Shown here: piece by piece, positions 48,963 to 57,508 of the stretch | How the letters are laid out: each line of letters begins with the position of its first letter | Position numbering within the stretch: position 1 is the stretch's first letter | Assembly: GCF_018070025.1 (NCBI RefSeq) | Contig: NZ_JAGPYQ010000002.1 | Location: forward strand, 2,356,001 to 2,420,000 | DNA length: 64,000 bases | Reading direction: 5' to 3' | From: Streptomyces liliiviolaceus | Lineage (GTDB): Bacteria; Actinomycetota; Actinomycetes; Streptomycetales; Streptomycetaceae | Position numbers and translations under genes: made by a program | The notes under the pieces: generated by a model | Told to the model about the DNA's origin: nothing | Seen by the model: only the letters and a program-made list of their open reading frames with translations | The model's database searches: none

Positions 48963-49718
48963 ATGCGCGATCACGACACTTCCGAGCGCCTTGCCTCATT
49001 CGCCGACATCCTCGCCGGCGAACTGCCCGGCACCTGGCACAGCACGCACCTCCCGCCGGAGGAGAAGGACGACCTCGTCGAACTGGCCGACCGAATATGG
49101 GACCTGGACCTGGTCGCCGCCTCACTGGCCGAGCACCCGCTCCAGCAGGCAGCCGTCCTGAGCCGCCCCGACGGCGCCCAGCTCGCCCTCCTCGACCGGA
49201 ACGACGAACGCCACAGCTTTCTCATCGCCGCCCTCGCCCCCCTCAGCCTGCCCGCCGAGGCATACCGCTGCGTCCGCGAGCCCAACGGCATCGCGCTGAC
49301 GGACGATCCGTTCCTGAGCGCCGAGCGCGTCGCAGACGACCTGCTCGCCCGCTACGACCGCGCGCTCGCCCAGGCCCGGCATGCCCTGGCCGGCATCCAG
49401 CCCTCCCAGCCGGATCTGGTCGTCCTGACCTGGCAGCCGGACGGCAGCATCGCCACCGTCCCCTTCGACGACCGTGCCGGCGAGATCCTCATCGCCCACT
49501 GCTTCACCCGAGACCCGCAGGGCGGCGTCTACCGCCTCAAGGGCGACGACACCCAGGCCCAGGCCCGCGCCCTGCGGGAGATCGGCCCGCACCTGGACAC
49601 GCTCGGCATCGGCACCGCCCTGCAGCACCCCGCAGGCCGGACCTCACGCACCTCCGCCCCGGCCACCGCGCCTTCGGCCCCGGCCGGCACCCGTACCCCG
49701 GCCACTCGGGCTCGATGA
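48963..49718 (+). CDS. Hypothetical protein, family shared with 41214
   Basis: 251 aa. FADILAGELPGTWHSTHLPPEEKDDLVELADRIWDLDLVAASLAEHPLQQAAVLSRPDGAQLALLDRNDERHSFLIAALAPL has the same plan as the middle of the 41214 product. A second domain near residue 160 (VVLTWQPDGSIATVPFDDRAGEILIAHCF) follows. Low-complexity Thr/Ala tail. The stop overlaps the next start (ATGA). Confidence 0.62.
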   Translation: MRDHDTSERLASFADILAGELPGTWHSTHLPPEEKDDLVELADRIWDLDLVAASLAEHPLQQAAVLSRPDGAQLALLDRNDERHSFLIAALAPLSLPAEAYRCVREPNGIALTDDPFLSAERVADDLLARYDRALAQARHALAGIQPSQPDLVVLTWQPDGSIATVPFDDRAGEILIAHCFTRDPQGGVYRLKGDDTQAQARALREIGPHLDTLGIGTALQHPAGRTSRTSAPATAPSAPAGTRTPATRAR

Positions 49719-50347
49719 CGGTCAAGGAGCCCGACTTCTGGGTGCTGGAGTACGTCACCATCACCCAGGATCCGCGTACGGACCTGGTGGTTGCCATCGG
49801 CGGCACCGAAAAGGCGGCGGACATCCTCCAGCGAACCGGGGGCTTCATCACTGCTCCGGGACCGCGCGGGGACTACCACCGCCTTCCCCACGGCCTGCCC
49901 GTCGAGCAGCAGCGTCTGAAGGCGACCACCGCCTCGCACGCCCTGCTCGCCGCCGGTCACAGCGTCCACCTCGACCCCGCCCTGAACGCGCTGGCCACGC
50001 CGAACGACGATTACGACGCGGCCCTGCGCTACCTCGCCCATCTCGCCGCACGAGTCTTTGCCGCCGAGACCAGCACTGAGATCGCCGAGGTACTGACCGA
50101 GATCGCCGCTCCCGTCCACGGGCTGCTGCCTCTCCTCAGGGAAGTCGTCGTCTTGGCCGGGATCGTTGCCAGTGACCTCCAGGGGACTGCTCCCGGCGAG
50201 GAACCCGAACCCCTCGCACGCCTCGGGGACATCGCCAATTCCATGAGCCAGGCCGCAGACCTGATCCTGCACGCCCGCAACCACACCGCGCGCGCACCGC
50301 AACCGCCGCCAGGCACCGCCCGGCCCTCGACCTTGCGCCACCGTTGA
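49715..50347 (+). CDS. Element-specific alpha/beta family protein with helical domain
   Basis: 210 aa, coupled to 48963 (ATGA). EYVTITQDPRTDLVVAIGGTEKAADILQRTGGFITAPGPRGDYHRLPHGL...ASHALLAAGHSVHLDPALN is clearly related to 48236. The C-terminal domain (YDAALRYLAHLAARVFAAETSTEIAEVLTEIAAPVHGLLPLLREVVVLAGIVASDLQG) also matches. No catalytic residues are evident; function unknown. Confidence 0.65.
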   Translation: MTVKEPDFWVLEYVTITQDPRTDLVVAIGGTEKAADILQRTGGFITAPGPRGDYHRLPHGLPVEQQRLKATTASHALLAAGHSVHLDPALNALATPNDDYDAALRYLAHLAARVFAAETSTEIAEVLTEIAAPVHGLLPLLREVVVLAGIVASDLQGTAPGEEPEPLARLGDIANSMSQAADLILHARNHTARAPQPPPGTARPSTLRHR

Positions 50348-50363
50348 CCCTGGAGACAGACGC

Positions 50364-50771
50364 ATGGCCAACCTGGCCGACGAGTACGGCACGGACGTCG
50401 AGATCTACATCAAGGCCCCGACGACCACCATCCACGCGGACACTGCGAGCGGCGCTCCCGCCGAACTCCACAGCCTGCTGGAACAGCTCGGCCTGGAACG
50501 TCACGAGCAGCCCGCCGGCGCGCCGCTCTTCATCTGGCACACCGTGCCTGAACACCTCGATGCCGACGAGCAGAAGCGACTGGCGACCCGGGCCATCGCC
50601 ACCCTGCTGCTGGCCGAGTACGAGGTCAACTGTGCGCCCGACGTCTTCGACGAAGCCGCCTTCCGGCAGGCCGTACAGGAAGCCCGCACCGGCCCAGAGC
50701 GCCTCGCCGTGCAGAAGCCGACCCCGGTTCCCCGCCCTTCGGCCCCCGCGTCAGTCCGACGCGCCCCGTAG
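50364..50771 (+). CDS. Hypothetical protein, 135 aa
   Basis: SD CTGGAGA precedes the ATG. The core EIYIKAPTTTIHADTASGAPAELHSLLEQLGLERHEQPAGAPLFIWHTVPEHLDADEQKRLATRAIATLLLAEYEVNCAPDVFDEAAF is alpha/beta. Its layout recalls the frameshifted 38305 gene (both have a strand, a central helix and a C-terminal basic tail), but similarity is weak. No function known. Confidence 0.6.
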   Translation: MANLADEYGTDVEIYIKAPTTTIHADTASGAPAELHSLLEQLGLERHEQPAGAPLFIWHTVPEHLDADEQKRLATRAIATLLLAEYEVNCAPDVFDEAAFRQAVQEARTGPERLAVQKPTPVPRPSAPASVRRAP

Positions 50772-51025
50772 GGGACACGGACAGCGGCTGAGCCACCGGC
50801 GCGCTCAGTTCCCGAAGGACCGGAAGCACCTCGTACACCTCCACTGATCAGCCACCGGTTCAAGTCCTTGCCGACAGCGGATCTGCTACCTGAGCACCTG
50901 TATCCCCACCGGCTCCTGGCACCACGCTGGCCGGTGCCCGTCCAAAAGCCGTTCTCGCCAAGACCCAGCACCCATGGCCACCACGATCACCGCATGGCCG
51001 GACTCACCCGCCGGCCCGGAGGACT
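50772..51025. other. Gap with a small ORF overlapping the next gene
   Basis: ATG 50974 to TGA 51045 encodes MATTITAWPDSPAGPEDYVS..., 23 aa, reminiscent of the DYVSP start of DUF317 domains, so it may be a fragment. The remainder of the gap shows no gene or strong hairpin. Confidence 0.3.
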
Positions 51026-51409
51026 ATGTCTCACCCCACGCCTGACCCGATCGCCCTGGCCGACGACATCACCAGGCAACTCGGCCGACTCACCGACCGG
51101 CTCGCCCATCTCCCCCCACCCCAGGCCACACGGGTCATCGCCCGCGTCCGGGACCCGGACAACGGTGTCTTCGGCGGCATCACCCATCTCCTCATCACCG
51201 GCAGCAGGTTCGCCAAGGACCAGGCCGAGCAGGGCACGCTCCCTGCCCAGGTGTGGCGCGCGCTGGGCCGGGCCGCGAACGAGCTCAACGACATCGCCCT
51301 CGACCTGGACGAACACCACGACGCCCTGCGCCGCCTCACCAACCAGCCCGCCCCCACAACGGCGGCGCTTGCCATCCCTGCCCCGCTGACCGGCGGACGG
51401 CGCCGGTGA
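51026..51409 (+). CDS. Helical hypothetical protein, 127 aa
   Basis: GGAGG precedes ATG 51026. The protein is helical: LADDITRQLGRLTDRLAHLPPPQATRVIARVRDPDNGVFGGITHLLITGSRFAKDQAEQG...ANELNDIALDLDEHHDALRRL. No domain recognised. GTGA overlap couples it to the DUF317 gene that follows, so a complex of the two is plausible. Confidence 0.62.
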   Translation: MSHPTPDPIALADDITRQLGRLTDRLAHLPPPQATRVIARVRDPDNGVFGGITHLLITGSRFAKDQAEQGTLPAQVWRALGRAANELNDIALDLDEHHDALRRLTNQPAPTTAALAIPAPLTGGRRR

Positions 51410-52200
51410 AGGCAAAACCACGCGCGGGCCTGCACACCACGGCACAGCCCGAACAGCACTACCTCATCCGCCCACGTGCGCTCGCCGGTGGCGGCGACAT
51501 CCGCCACGTCTCCGAATTCCTGCGCGTCTCCGGCTGGCGGGACAAGTCCCCACGACACGGTCCCCTGATCATGGAAAGCCAGGACCGCACGGTCCGTGTC
51601 TCCTACAACCCTCATGTCATGCCCGGCGGATGGACCATCAGCGGCGCGGCGCACGGCCAGCAGGCCGCGTGGAATGCGGTGCTCGGCTCGCAGACGCCGG
51701 TGGAGATCATCGCCGGCCTCACCGACGCGCTGACCCAGCCGCGGTCCGCGCACGCCCCCACCGCCTGGGCGCCGCTGAAGCAGCAGCACTGGTCCATCGC
51801 CCGTCGTGGCGGGCAGTTCACCGCTGAAAGTCCGGACGGCACGTCCTGGATGCAGTTCCACGAGGACCCGCCCGCCTCGCCGGTGTGGTGGTCCGGGGCG
51901 GGGGACCAGCAGGGCAACGGCTGGACAGCCACGTTCACCGCGACCACGCCGCTGCATCTCGTGCAAGCCTTCACCACCGCGCTGGCCAGTCCGGAGCCCG
52001 TGATGCGCCCCCGCGGGCGCGTCCCGCACAGCATGCGTATCTTCACCACCTCCGTCTCGGTTCTCCCCTCTCAGCTCGCCGTCTGGCGGCAGGCCCGCAT
52101 CCAGGCTGCCGGCGCCGCCGCATGGGCCCGGAACGCGGGTGCCGGCCAGCCCCGCACCGCCCTGCGCTTCAACGCCGCCGGCCGCCGCGCCCGCCGCTGA
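51406..52200 (+). CDS. DUF317-family protein
   Basis: 264 aa with two DUF317-like repeats: HYLIRPRALAGGGDIRHVSEFLRVSGW...AAWNAVLGSQTPVEIIAGLTDALTQP (about 24-118) and KQQHWSIARRGGQFTAESPDGTSWMQFHEDP...WTATFTATTPLHLVQAFTTALASP (about 125-205). Each repeat starts with an aromatic beta strand and ends with a TP-EII-A-TDAL helix. A helical tail follows. Coupled to 51026 by GTGA. Function of DUF317 is unknown. Confidence 0.72.
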   Translation: MKAKPRAGLHTTAQPEQHYLIRPRALAGGGDIRHVSEFLRVSGWRDKSPRHGPLIMESQDRTVRVSYNPHVMPGGWTISGAAHGQQAAWNAVLGSQTPVEIIAGLTDALTQPRSAHAPTAWAPLKQQHWSIARRGGQFTAESPDGTSWMQFHEDPPASPVWWSGAGDQQGNGWTATFTATTPLHLVQAFTTALASPEPVMRPRGRVPHSMRIFTTSVSVLPSQLAVWRQARIQAAGAAAWARNAGAGQPRTALRFNAAGRRARR

Positions 52201-52223
52201 CCCAGCCGATCACAAGGACCACC

Positions 52224-52400
52224 GTGCCCGCATTGATCCGCACCGCTTCCACCGCCGGCACCGGGCAACCTGGCCCGGCCGGGGCATCCGCGCGTACCTC
52301 CTTCCCTCCGGTCAAGCCGGTACGGCTGCCCGGTCGGCTCACCGAGTCCTCGGGTGTCTGTGTCCTGGCGAACGCTGCGGGAGGTGGCCGGTGCCGGTAA
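52224..52400 (+). CDS. Small ORF preceding a DUF317 gene, 58 aa
   Basis: AAGGA precedes GTG 52224. The peptide begins MPALIRTASTAGTG and ends NAAGGGRCR; its stop lies 10 bases inside the following DUF317 gene. The next DUF317 gene has an equivalent ORF (53260) with a similar start (MPELTSTAPT), similar end (NTAGCGSWQ) and the same 10-base overlap, so the arrangement was duplicated as a unit. Confidence 0.5.
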   Translation: MPALIRTASTAGTGQPGPAGASARTSFPPVKPVRLPGRLTESSGVCVLANAAGGGRCR

Positions 52401-53233
52401 GCGAACGCCAACTCGCCGAGTTCGCCGACAAGCACGCCTGGCAGGTACCGCTGGACACCAGCCCCCGCCACCTGGCCGGCCCCGGGGATGCCCGGCACGT
52501 CACCCACGGTCTCGCAGCGGCCGGATGGACCCGCATCTCCGACCCCTTCAGCACGCACATGACGCTGGCCGGCCCCGACCACCGCCATCTTCTGGAATTC
52601 ACCCCGGAGACGGGGTCTTTGGCCCGCTGGTGGCACATCTCCACCAGACTCTCCGGCCGCGACGAGCCGTACTGGAACGCCTCCTTCGGGGCGCTCGCTC
52701 CCGCCGAGGTCATCGCCCATATGACCGACGCCCTCACCGCCCCACCACCGGCCGCACCACCCGACCCGTGGCATGCGGTGGAGGCAGCCGGCTGGCTCCG
52801 GGACGCGCACGGCGCTGCCCGCTCCGCCGACGGCATGTGCCACATCGAACAACACCGACGCAGCGAGTCCCGCGACACGCCCGACTGGTCGGTCTATGTA
52901 CGCGAACCCAGCGTCAACGGCTATCTGGGGCCCCTCCTGTGGCATGCCCGATTCCGCTACAACACCCCCGCGCACCTGGTGGACGCCTTCCTCACGGCGC
53001 TGACGGACACCGCTCCTCTGCAGCGCGGCAAGTTCGACCAAACAGCCCACCGATCGGCCCTCCAGACAGCAAGCCTGCTCTCCCCCGCGCAGGTGGTCAC
53101 CGCCCACACCAAGCGGATCACGACCATCGCCGCCCAGACACGCACCACCCGCCACCCCCACCAGCCGGGCACATCCCGCACACCCGCACCGCCCACCGGC
53201 GCTGCACCGCCGCACCTGCGCCCGGCGCACTGA
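52391..53233 (+). CDS. DUF317-family protein (tandem copy 1)
   Basis: 280 aa from GTG 52391 with GGGAGG upstream. VSERQLAEFADKHAWQVPLDTSPRHLAGPGDARHVTHGLAAAGWTRISDPFSTHMTLAGPDHRHLLEF...WNASFGALAPAEVIAHMTDALTAP is the first DUF317 unit and AAGWLRDAHGAARSADGMCHIEQHR...LWHARFRYNTPAHLVDAFLTALTDT the second. It is the closest relative of 53415 in the window, indicating recent tandem duplication. Confidence 0.75.
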   Translation: MPVSERQLAEFADKHAWQVPLDTSPRHLAGPGDARHVTHGLAAAGWTRISDPFSTHMTLAGPDHRHLLEFTPETGSLARWWHISTRLSGRDEPYWNASFGALAPAEVIAHMTDALTAPPPAAPPDPWHAVEAAGWLRDAHGAARSADGMCHIEQHRRSESRDTPDWSVYVREPSVNGYLGPLLWHARFRYNTPAHLVDAFLTALTDTAPLQRGKFDQTAHRSALQTASLLSPAQVVTAHTKRITTIAAQTRTTRHPHQPGTSRTPAPPTGAAPPHLRPAH

Positions 53234-53259
53234 CCCAGCCGACCAGCTCAAGGACCTCC

Positions 53260-53424
53260 ATGCCCGAACTGACCAGCACCGCCCCCACCGAGCACCTGCA
53301 CCACGACCCGCACCCGGCCAGACCACCCGCTCCGCCCGGGCGCACCAGCTGGCCTGGCCAGGTCCCAGGACCCGCGCGCGCTTCCGCCTCGGGGAACACC
53401 GCGGGATGTGGCTCGTGGCAGTGA
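53260..53424 (+). CDS. Small ORF preceding a DUF317 gene, 54 aa
   Basis: AAGGAC precedes ATG 53260. The product starts MPELTSTAPTEHLHHDP and is Pro/His/Ala rich. Its stop lies 10 bases inside the DUF317 gene at 53415, exactly as in the 52224/52391 pair. It may serve translational coupling more than as a protein. Confidence 0.5.
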   Translation: MPELTSTAPTEHLHHDPHPARPPAPPGRTSWPGQVPGPARASASGNTAGCGSWQ

Positions 53425-54236
53425 GCGAACGGCAGGTCGCCGCCTTCGCCGACAAGCTCGCCGGGCAGATCCCCTTCGACACCAGCCCTCGCCACCTCGC
53501 CGGCCCCGGGGATATCCGCCACGTCACCCACGGTCTGGCCGCCGCCGGATGGAGCGCCGTCTCCGACCCGCTGAGCGCCGAGATCCTCCTGCGCAGTCCT
53601 GATCAGCGTCACCGCCTGCAGTTCGACCCGCAGTCCAACACCTCCGCATGGTGGCGGCTGCGGGCCGGACCCACCGACACCGAGCCCGGCTGGTACGCCG
53701 AGTTCGGCGAACTGGTGCCCGCCGAGGTCCTCACCGGCTTCACCGACGCCCTCATCGCCCCGCCTGTACACCAGCAGGACCCGTGGCAGCCGGTGACCTC
53801 GGCGAACTGGCACCGCGACGCAGACGACACGGCGCACTCGCCGGACTCCATGTGCCACATCGCACTGCGCGCCCTGAGCGAATTCCACGACCGGCCGTCC
53901 TGGCACATCAAAACCCGCGAGCCCAACGACGGACCGTGGCTCGGCTCCCAGATCTGGCACGCCTACTTCGACGAGCGCACGCCCACTCACCTCGTCGGCG
54001 CCTTTCTCACCGCGCTGGCCGACCGCAGCCCGCTCCAGCGCGGCATGTACGACCGCACCGGCCACTACAACGCCGTAAATGAGCCCAGCCTGCTGAGCCC
54101 GCAGCAGGTGGCCGGCGCGTACACCGCGCGTATCGAGTCGCTCCGTGCCCGGGCGCGCTCTGCCCGCCGGCAGCAGACGAACCCCGCAACGACCCCGGCG
54201 AAGGCCCACACCTCCCAGTCCGCCGTCCACCGCTGA
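53415..54236 (+). CDS. DUF317-family protein (tandem copy 2)
   Basis: 273 aa. VAVSERQVAAFADKLAGQIPFDTSPRHLAGPGDIRHVTHGLAAAGWSAVSDPL is nearly the same as the start of 52391. The second unit (SANWHRDADDTAHSPDSMCHIALRAL...IWHAYFDERTPTHLVGAFLTALADRSPLQRGMYD) also aligns throughout. GTG 53415 is chosen by correspondence to the paralogue; ATG 53406 and GTG 53421 are alternatives in the same frame. Confidence 0.75.
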   Translation: MAVSERQVAAFADKLAGQIPFDTSPRHLAGPGDIRHVTHGLAAAGWSAVSDPLSAEILLRSPDQRHRLQFDPQSNTSAWWRLRAGPTDTEPGWYAEFGELVPAEVLTGFTDALIAPPVHQQDPWQPVTSANWHRDADDTAHSPDSMCHIALRALSEFHDRPSWHIKTREPNDGPWLGSQIWHAYFDERTPTHLVGAFLTALADRSPLQRGMYDRTGHYNAVNEPSLLSPQQVAGAYTARIESLRARARSARRQQTNPATTPAKAHTSQSAVHR

Positions 54237-54256
54237 AACGACGGGACTTCACTCTC

Positions 54257-54835
54257 ATCTCCCCCGACCATGACGCACACCGCGACCTCCTGCGCCGCCT
54301 CGACGACTACGTGAGAGACAGCAAGGAGATCCTCGACTCCTGGGACGCCTACTCCGACGAGCACACCGACCTCGCCGGCTGGCCCCATGACGACGACGCC
54401 TATGGCCTGCGCCAGCAGCGACGCGACGCGGACACCGCCGAAGCCTTCGAAACGCTGCACACCGGTGCACGCCGCCTGCTGGAGACCGCGGGCAAACAGC
54501 TCTCTGGCATACCGAACGCCCTGATCCAGAGCCGTTGGATCTACCAACTGGACCTTCTGCGCTATGGCCTCGACCGTCTCGATGCCCTGCAGGAGGACTG
54601 GCTGGGCACGCGCGACAGCCTCCCCGCCCATGCCCAGCCCGGCACCCCCGTCCACGACACCGCCCTGGCCGAGCATCAGGCCGAGTGCTGGAGCTACCTG
54701 GACGACTGGGCCAGCCACGGTCACATCCTGCGTGAAATCAACACCACCGCAACCGCCGCTCCTTCACCGCTGCCCCCGCCGCCCACCGCGCTGCCCGCAC
54801 CGGCGAACAGCCGCCCGCCCACGGCACGGAGGTGA
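54257..54835 (+). CDS. Helical protein with probable ATC start
   Basis: ATC 54257 follows GGGA at 10 bases; GTG 54311 is the first canonical start but lies inside a well-biased helical region (SPDHDAHRDLLRRLDDYVRDSKEILDSWDAY). About 192 aa: ADTAEAFETLHTGARRLLETAGKQLSGIPNALIQSRWIYQLDLLRYGLDRLDALQEDWLGTRDSLP is a helical bundle. Pro-rich tail. The end overlaps the next DUF317 gene (GTGA). Confidence 0.58.
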   Translation: MSPDHDAHRDLLRRLDDYVRDSKEILDSWDAYSDEHTDLAGWPHDDDAYGLRQQRRDADTAEAFETLHTGARRLLETAGKQLSGIPNALIQSRWIYQLDLLRYGLDRLDALQEDWLGTRDSLPAHAQPGTPVHDTALAEHQAECWSYLDDWASHGHILREINTTATAAPSPLPPPPTALPAPANSRPPTARR

Positions 54836-55605
54836 CCATGCCCGCCGACACCGTCAGCGTCGACTTCATCCAGCCGCGGCGCCTGGCCGGCGGCGGCGAT
54901 CCCGCGTGGATCACCGTGCCCCTGCACGACGCCTGCGGCTGGAGCCACGGCCATGACCCCCTCGCGCCGCGCGTCCTGCTCTCCAGCCCCGACCAGCAGG
55001 CCCTCCTGCGGGTGGAGCCCGACCACGACGGACGGTGGTGGACGCTGCAGCATGCCCCCGCACCGAATCGGCCCGCCTGGATCGCCAACTTCGACGCCCG
55101 CACACCCGTCGAGATCATCGCGGCGTTCACCGATGCACTGACCGACCCCACCGCCGACCGAGCAGACCACAAGGATCCGCGGAAGCCGCTTTGGGACGCA
55201 GGCTGGTCTGCGGTTTACCGCAACAGCCGGCTCGTCGCACCTGACGGCACCGTCCGTGTGGAAGCCGACGAGCCGACAGGCGCCTGGCGGGTCGACATCG
55301 CCCTCCGCAGCTTCCGCACGCTCCTGTGGCAGGCCCATTTCAGCGAGCACACCCCAGCGCACCTGATCACCGCGTTCACTGCTGCGCTCGCCGATCCCCG
55401 GCCGGTGGCGCGCGCTGCGGGCCTCTCCAGCCTCCCGACGCGCAATGCGAATCTCATCACCGTCTCCCGCAAGGAGGTGCCCGCCACCCAGGTCGCCTCC
55501 GCCCTGCCGGACCGTGTCCGCGCCCTCGCCGCCCGCCGCGCCGCAGCGCCGCCCGAGCCCGGCCTTCCCGCACGGCGCACCTCGGGCACCCGCCGCACCC
55601 GCTGA
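54832..55605 (+). CDS. DUF317-family protein
   Basis: 257 aa. VDFIQPRRLAGGGDPAWITVPLHDACGWSHGHDPLAPRVLLSSPDQQALLRVEPDHDGRWWTLQHAP...WIANFDARTPVEIIAAFTDALTDP is a textbook DUF317 unit, followed by a second, DAGWSAVYRNSRLVAPDGTVRVEAD...LWQAHFSEHTPAHLITAFTAALADP. Basic tail. GTG overlaps the preceding stop (GTGA). It directly precedes the coupling-protein gene. Confidence 0.78.
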   Translation: MTMPADTVSVDFIQPRRLAGGGDPAWITVPLHDACGWSHGHDPLAPRVLLSSPDQQALLRVEPDHDGRWWTLQHAPAPNRPAWIANFDARTPVEIIAAFTDALTDPTADRADHKDPRKPLWDAGWSAVYRNSRLVAPDGTVRVEADEPTGAWRVDIALRSFRTLLWQAHFSEHTPAHLITAFTAALADPRPVARAAGLSSLPTRNANLITVSRKEVPATQVASALPDRVRALAARRAAAPPEPGLPARRTSGTRRTR

Positions 55606-55636
55606 CACCTCCCCTCCTGCCTGGAGTCCGCGTACC

Positions 55637-57427
55637 TTGCCTCCTGCCTCCCCCCGCTCCAACGACGGGTACGACATCGCGTTCCGTGTCCTGCTCGGCA
55701 TCGGCGCGGTCGTCACCCCCCTGTCCCAGCTCGCCTGGCTGTGCGGCAACATCACCGCCCGGCTCACCGGCCACCCCTGGGCCCCCTACCAACCCGTCAC
55801 CGCCCTGCTCCATCCCGCCCTGCTCTGGCCCCACGCCGGTCCGACAGCCCTCCTGCTCGGCGCCCGCATCGTCCCCGTCGCTGTGCTCCTCGCCCTGGGC
55901 GCGGTGGCCGGCCTGCTGTGGTCGCGCCACCAGAGCAGCGGCGCCAGCCGGAAGAAGAAGATCCCCGGGATGGCCAAACCGAAGGACGTCGAGCCTTTGA
56001 TGGCCAAGGCGATCACCGTCAAAGCCCGCTCCCTGCGCCCGAGCCTGAAGGCCGCGAAGCACATCGCCGCCCGCGATACCGGCGTCCTTCTGGGCAACCT
56101 GCAAGGCACCCGGCGCGAGGTACGGATGGGCTACGAGGATGTGGCTGTCGCGATCATGGCACCGCGCTCCGGCAAGACCACGTCGCTGGCGATCCCTTCC
56201 ATCCTCGCCGCGCCCGGCCCGGTCCTGCTCACCTCCAACAAGGCCGCCGGCGACGCCTACACGGCCACCCTCGACGCCCGCGCCGCGGTGGGGCGGGTGT
56301 GGTCGATGGACCCGCAGCAGATCGCCCACGCCGCCCGCGAGATGTGGTGGAACCCCTTGGCCGGCGCGAAGACCCTCGACGGTGCCGGGCGGCTGGCCGG
56401 CCACTTCCTCGCCGCCAGCGTGGACGCTTCCCAGCAGGGCGACTTCTGGTCCAAGGCCGGATCCAACATCCTCAGCCAGCTGTTCCTCGCCGCCGCGCTG
56501 GACGAGCGGCCCATCACCGATGTGATGCAGTGGCTGGCGTTTCCCGCCGACCGCGCCCCGCTCGACGTCCTGCGCGACCACGGCTTCACCGCGGTCGCCG
56601 CCCAGCTCAAGGGCACGGTGGAGGGCCCGCCCGAGACCCGTGACGGTATCTACGAGACCGCCCGCCAGTACGCCGCCGCCCTGTTGGACAGCGAGATCGC
56701 CGCCTGGGTCACCCCGCAGAAGGACATCGCCGAGTTCCGCCCGTCGCAGTTCGTCACCTCCACCGACACCCTCTACCTGCTGTCGAAGGACGGAGGCGGC
56801 GGCGCCTCGGCACTGATCGCGGCCTGCGCGGACTCGGTGATGCGTGCGGCGACCACGCAGGCCGAGCGGGTGGGCGGCCGTCTCGACCCGCCGATGCTGG
56901 CGATCCTGGACGAAGCCGCCAACGTCTGCAAGATCAGCGACCTGCCGGACCTGTACTCCCACCTCGGCTCACGCGGGATCATCCCGATCACCATCCTGCA
57001 GTCCTACCGCCAGGGCCAGAAGGTGTGGGGCGACGCCGGCATGGACGCCATGTGGTCCGCCTCCACCGTGAAGGTCATCGGCGCCGGCATCGACGACCCC
57101 GACTTCGCCGACAAGCTCTCCCGCCTCATCGGCGACCACGACGTGGAGACCAGCTCCGTCTCCCGCTCGGAATCCGGCAAGTCGACCTCCGTCTCCATGC
57201 GCCAGGAACGCATCCTGCCCGCCGACGCGATCCGCGCCCTGCCCAAGGGCACCGCACTGTGCTTCGCCACCGGCATGCGCGCCGCCATGCTCGACCTGCG
57301 CCCCTGGTACCTCGAACCCGGCGCAGCAGACCTCTCCGCCGCGTCCGCCTGCGCCTCCGAGGGCATCACCGCCCGCGCCATAGCCAAGGCCACTCCCCAG
57401 CCAAGCGACTTCGGCCCCGCCGCCTAA
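55637..57427 (+). CDS. VirD4/TraG-type coupling ATPase
   Basis: 596 aa. Two N-terminal membrane helices (FRVLLGIGAVVTPLSQLAWLCGNI and GARIVPVAVLLALGAVAGLLW, up to about 95), then Walker A VAIMAPRSGKTTSLAIP (about 171-187), the SNKAAGD, WWNPLAG and QGDFWSKAGSNIL blocks typical of TraG/VirD4, Walker B PPMLAILDEAANV near 415 and ILQSYRQGQKVWG. It brings the DNA substrate to the T4SS channel. TTG 55637 with GGAG. It lies 23 kb from the channel genes, an unusual separation caused by cargo and the recombinase module. Confidence 0.85.
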   Translation: MPPASPRSNDGYDIAFRVLLGIGAVVTPLSQLAWLCGNITARLTGHPWAPYQPVTALLHPALLWPHAGPTALLLGARIVPVAVLLALGAVAGLLWSRHQSSGASRKKKIPGMAKPKDVEPLMAKAITVKARSLRPSLKAAKHIAARDTGVLLGNLQGTRREVRMGYEDVAVAIMAPRSGKTTSLAIPSILAAPGPVLLTSNKAAGDAYTATLDARAAVGRVWSMDPQQIAHAAREMWWNPLAGAKTLDGAGRLAGHFLAASVDASQQGDFWSKAGSNILSQLFLAAALDERPITDVMQWLAFPADRAPLDVLRDHGFTAVAAQLKGTVEGPPETRDGIYETARQYAAALLDSEIAAWVTPQKDIAEFRPSQFVTSTDTLYLLSKDGGGGASALIAACADSVMRAATTQAERVGGRLDPPMLAILDEAANVCKISDLPDLYSHLGSRGIIPITILQSYRQGQKVWGDAGMDAMWSASTVKVIGAGIDDPDFADKLSRLIGDHDVETSSVSRSESGKSTSVSMRQERILPADAIRALPKGTALCFATGMRAAMLDLRPWYLEPGAADLSAASACASEGITARAIAKATPQPSDFGPAA

Positions 57428-57508
57428 CCGCCCCCGAGCCCGGCGGCCGTACCCAACCAGACGGGAGACCATCCCCATTCGCCCCAGCCCGACCACCCGG
57501 CGTCGCTC

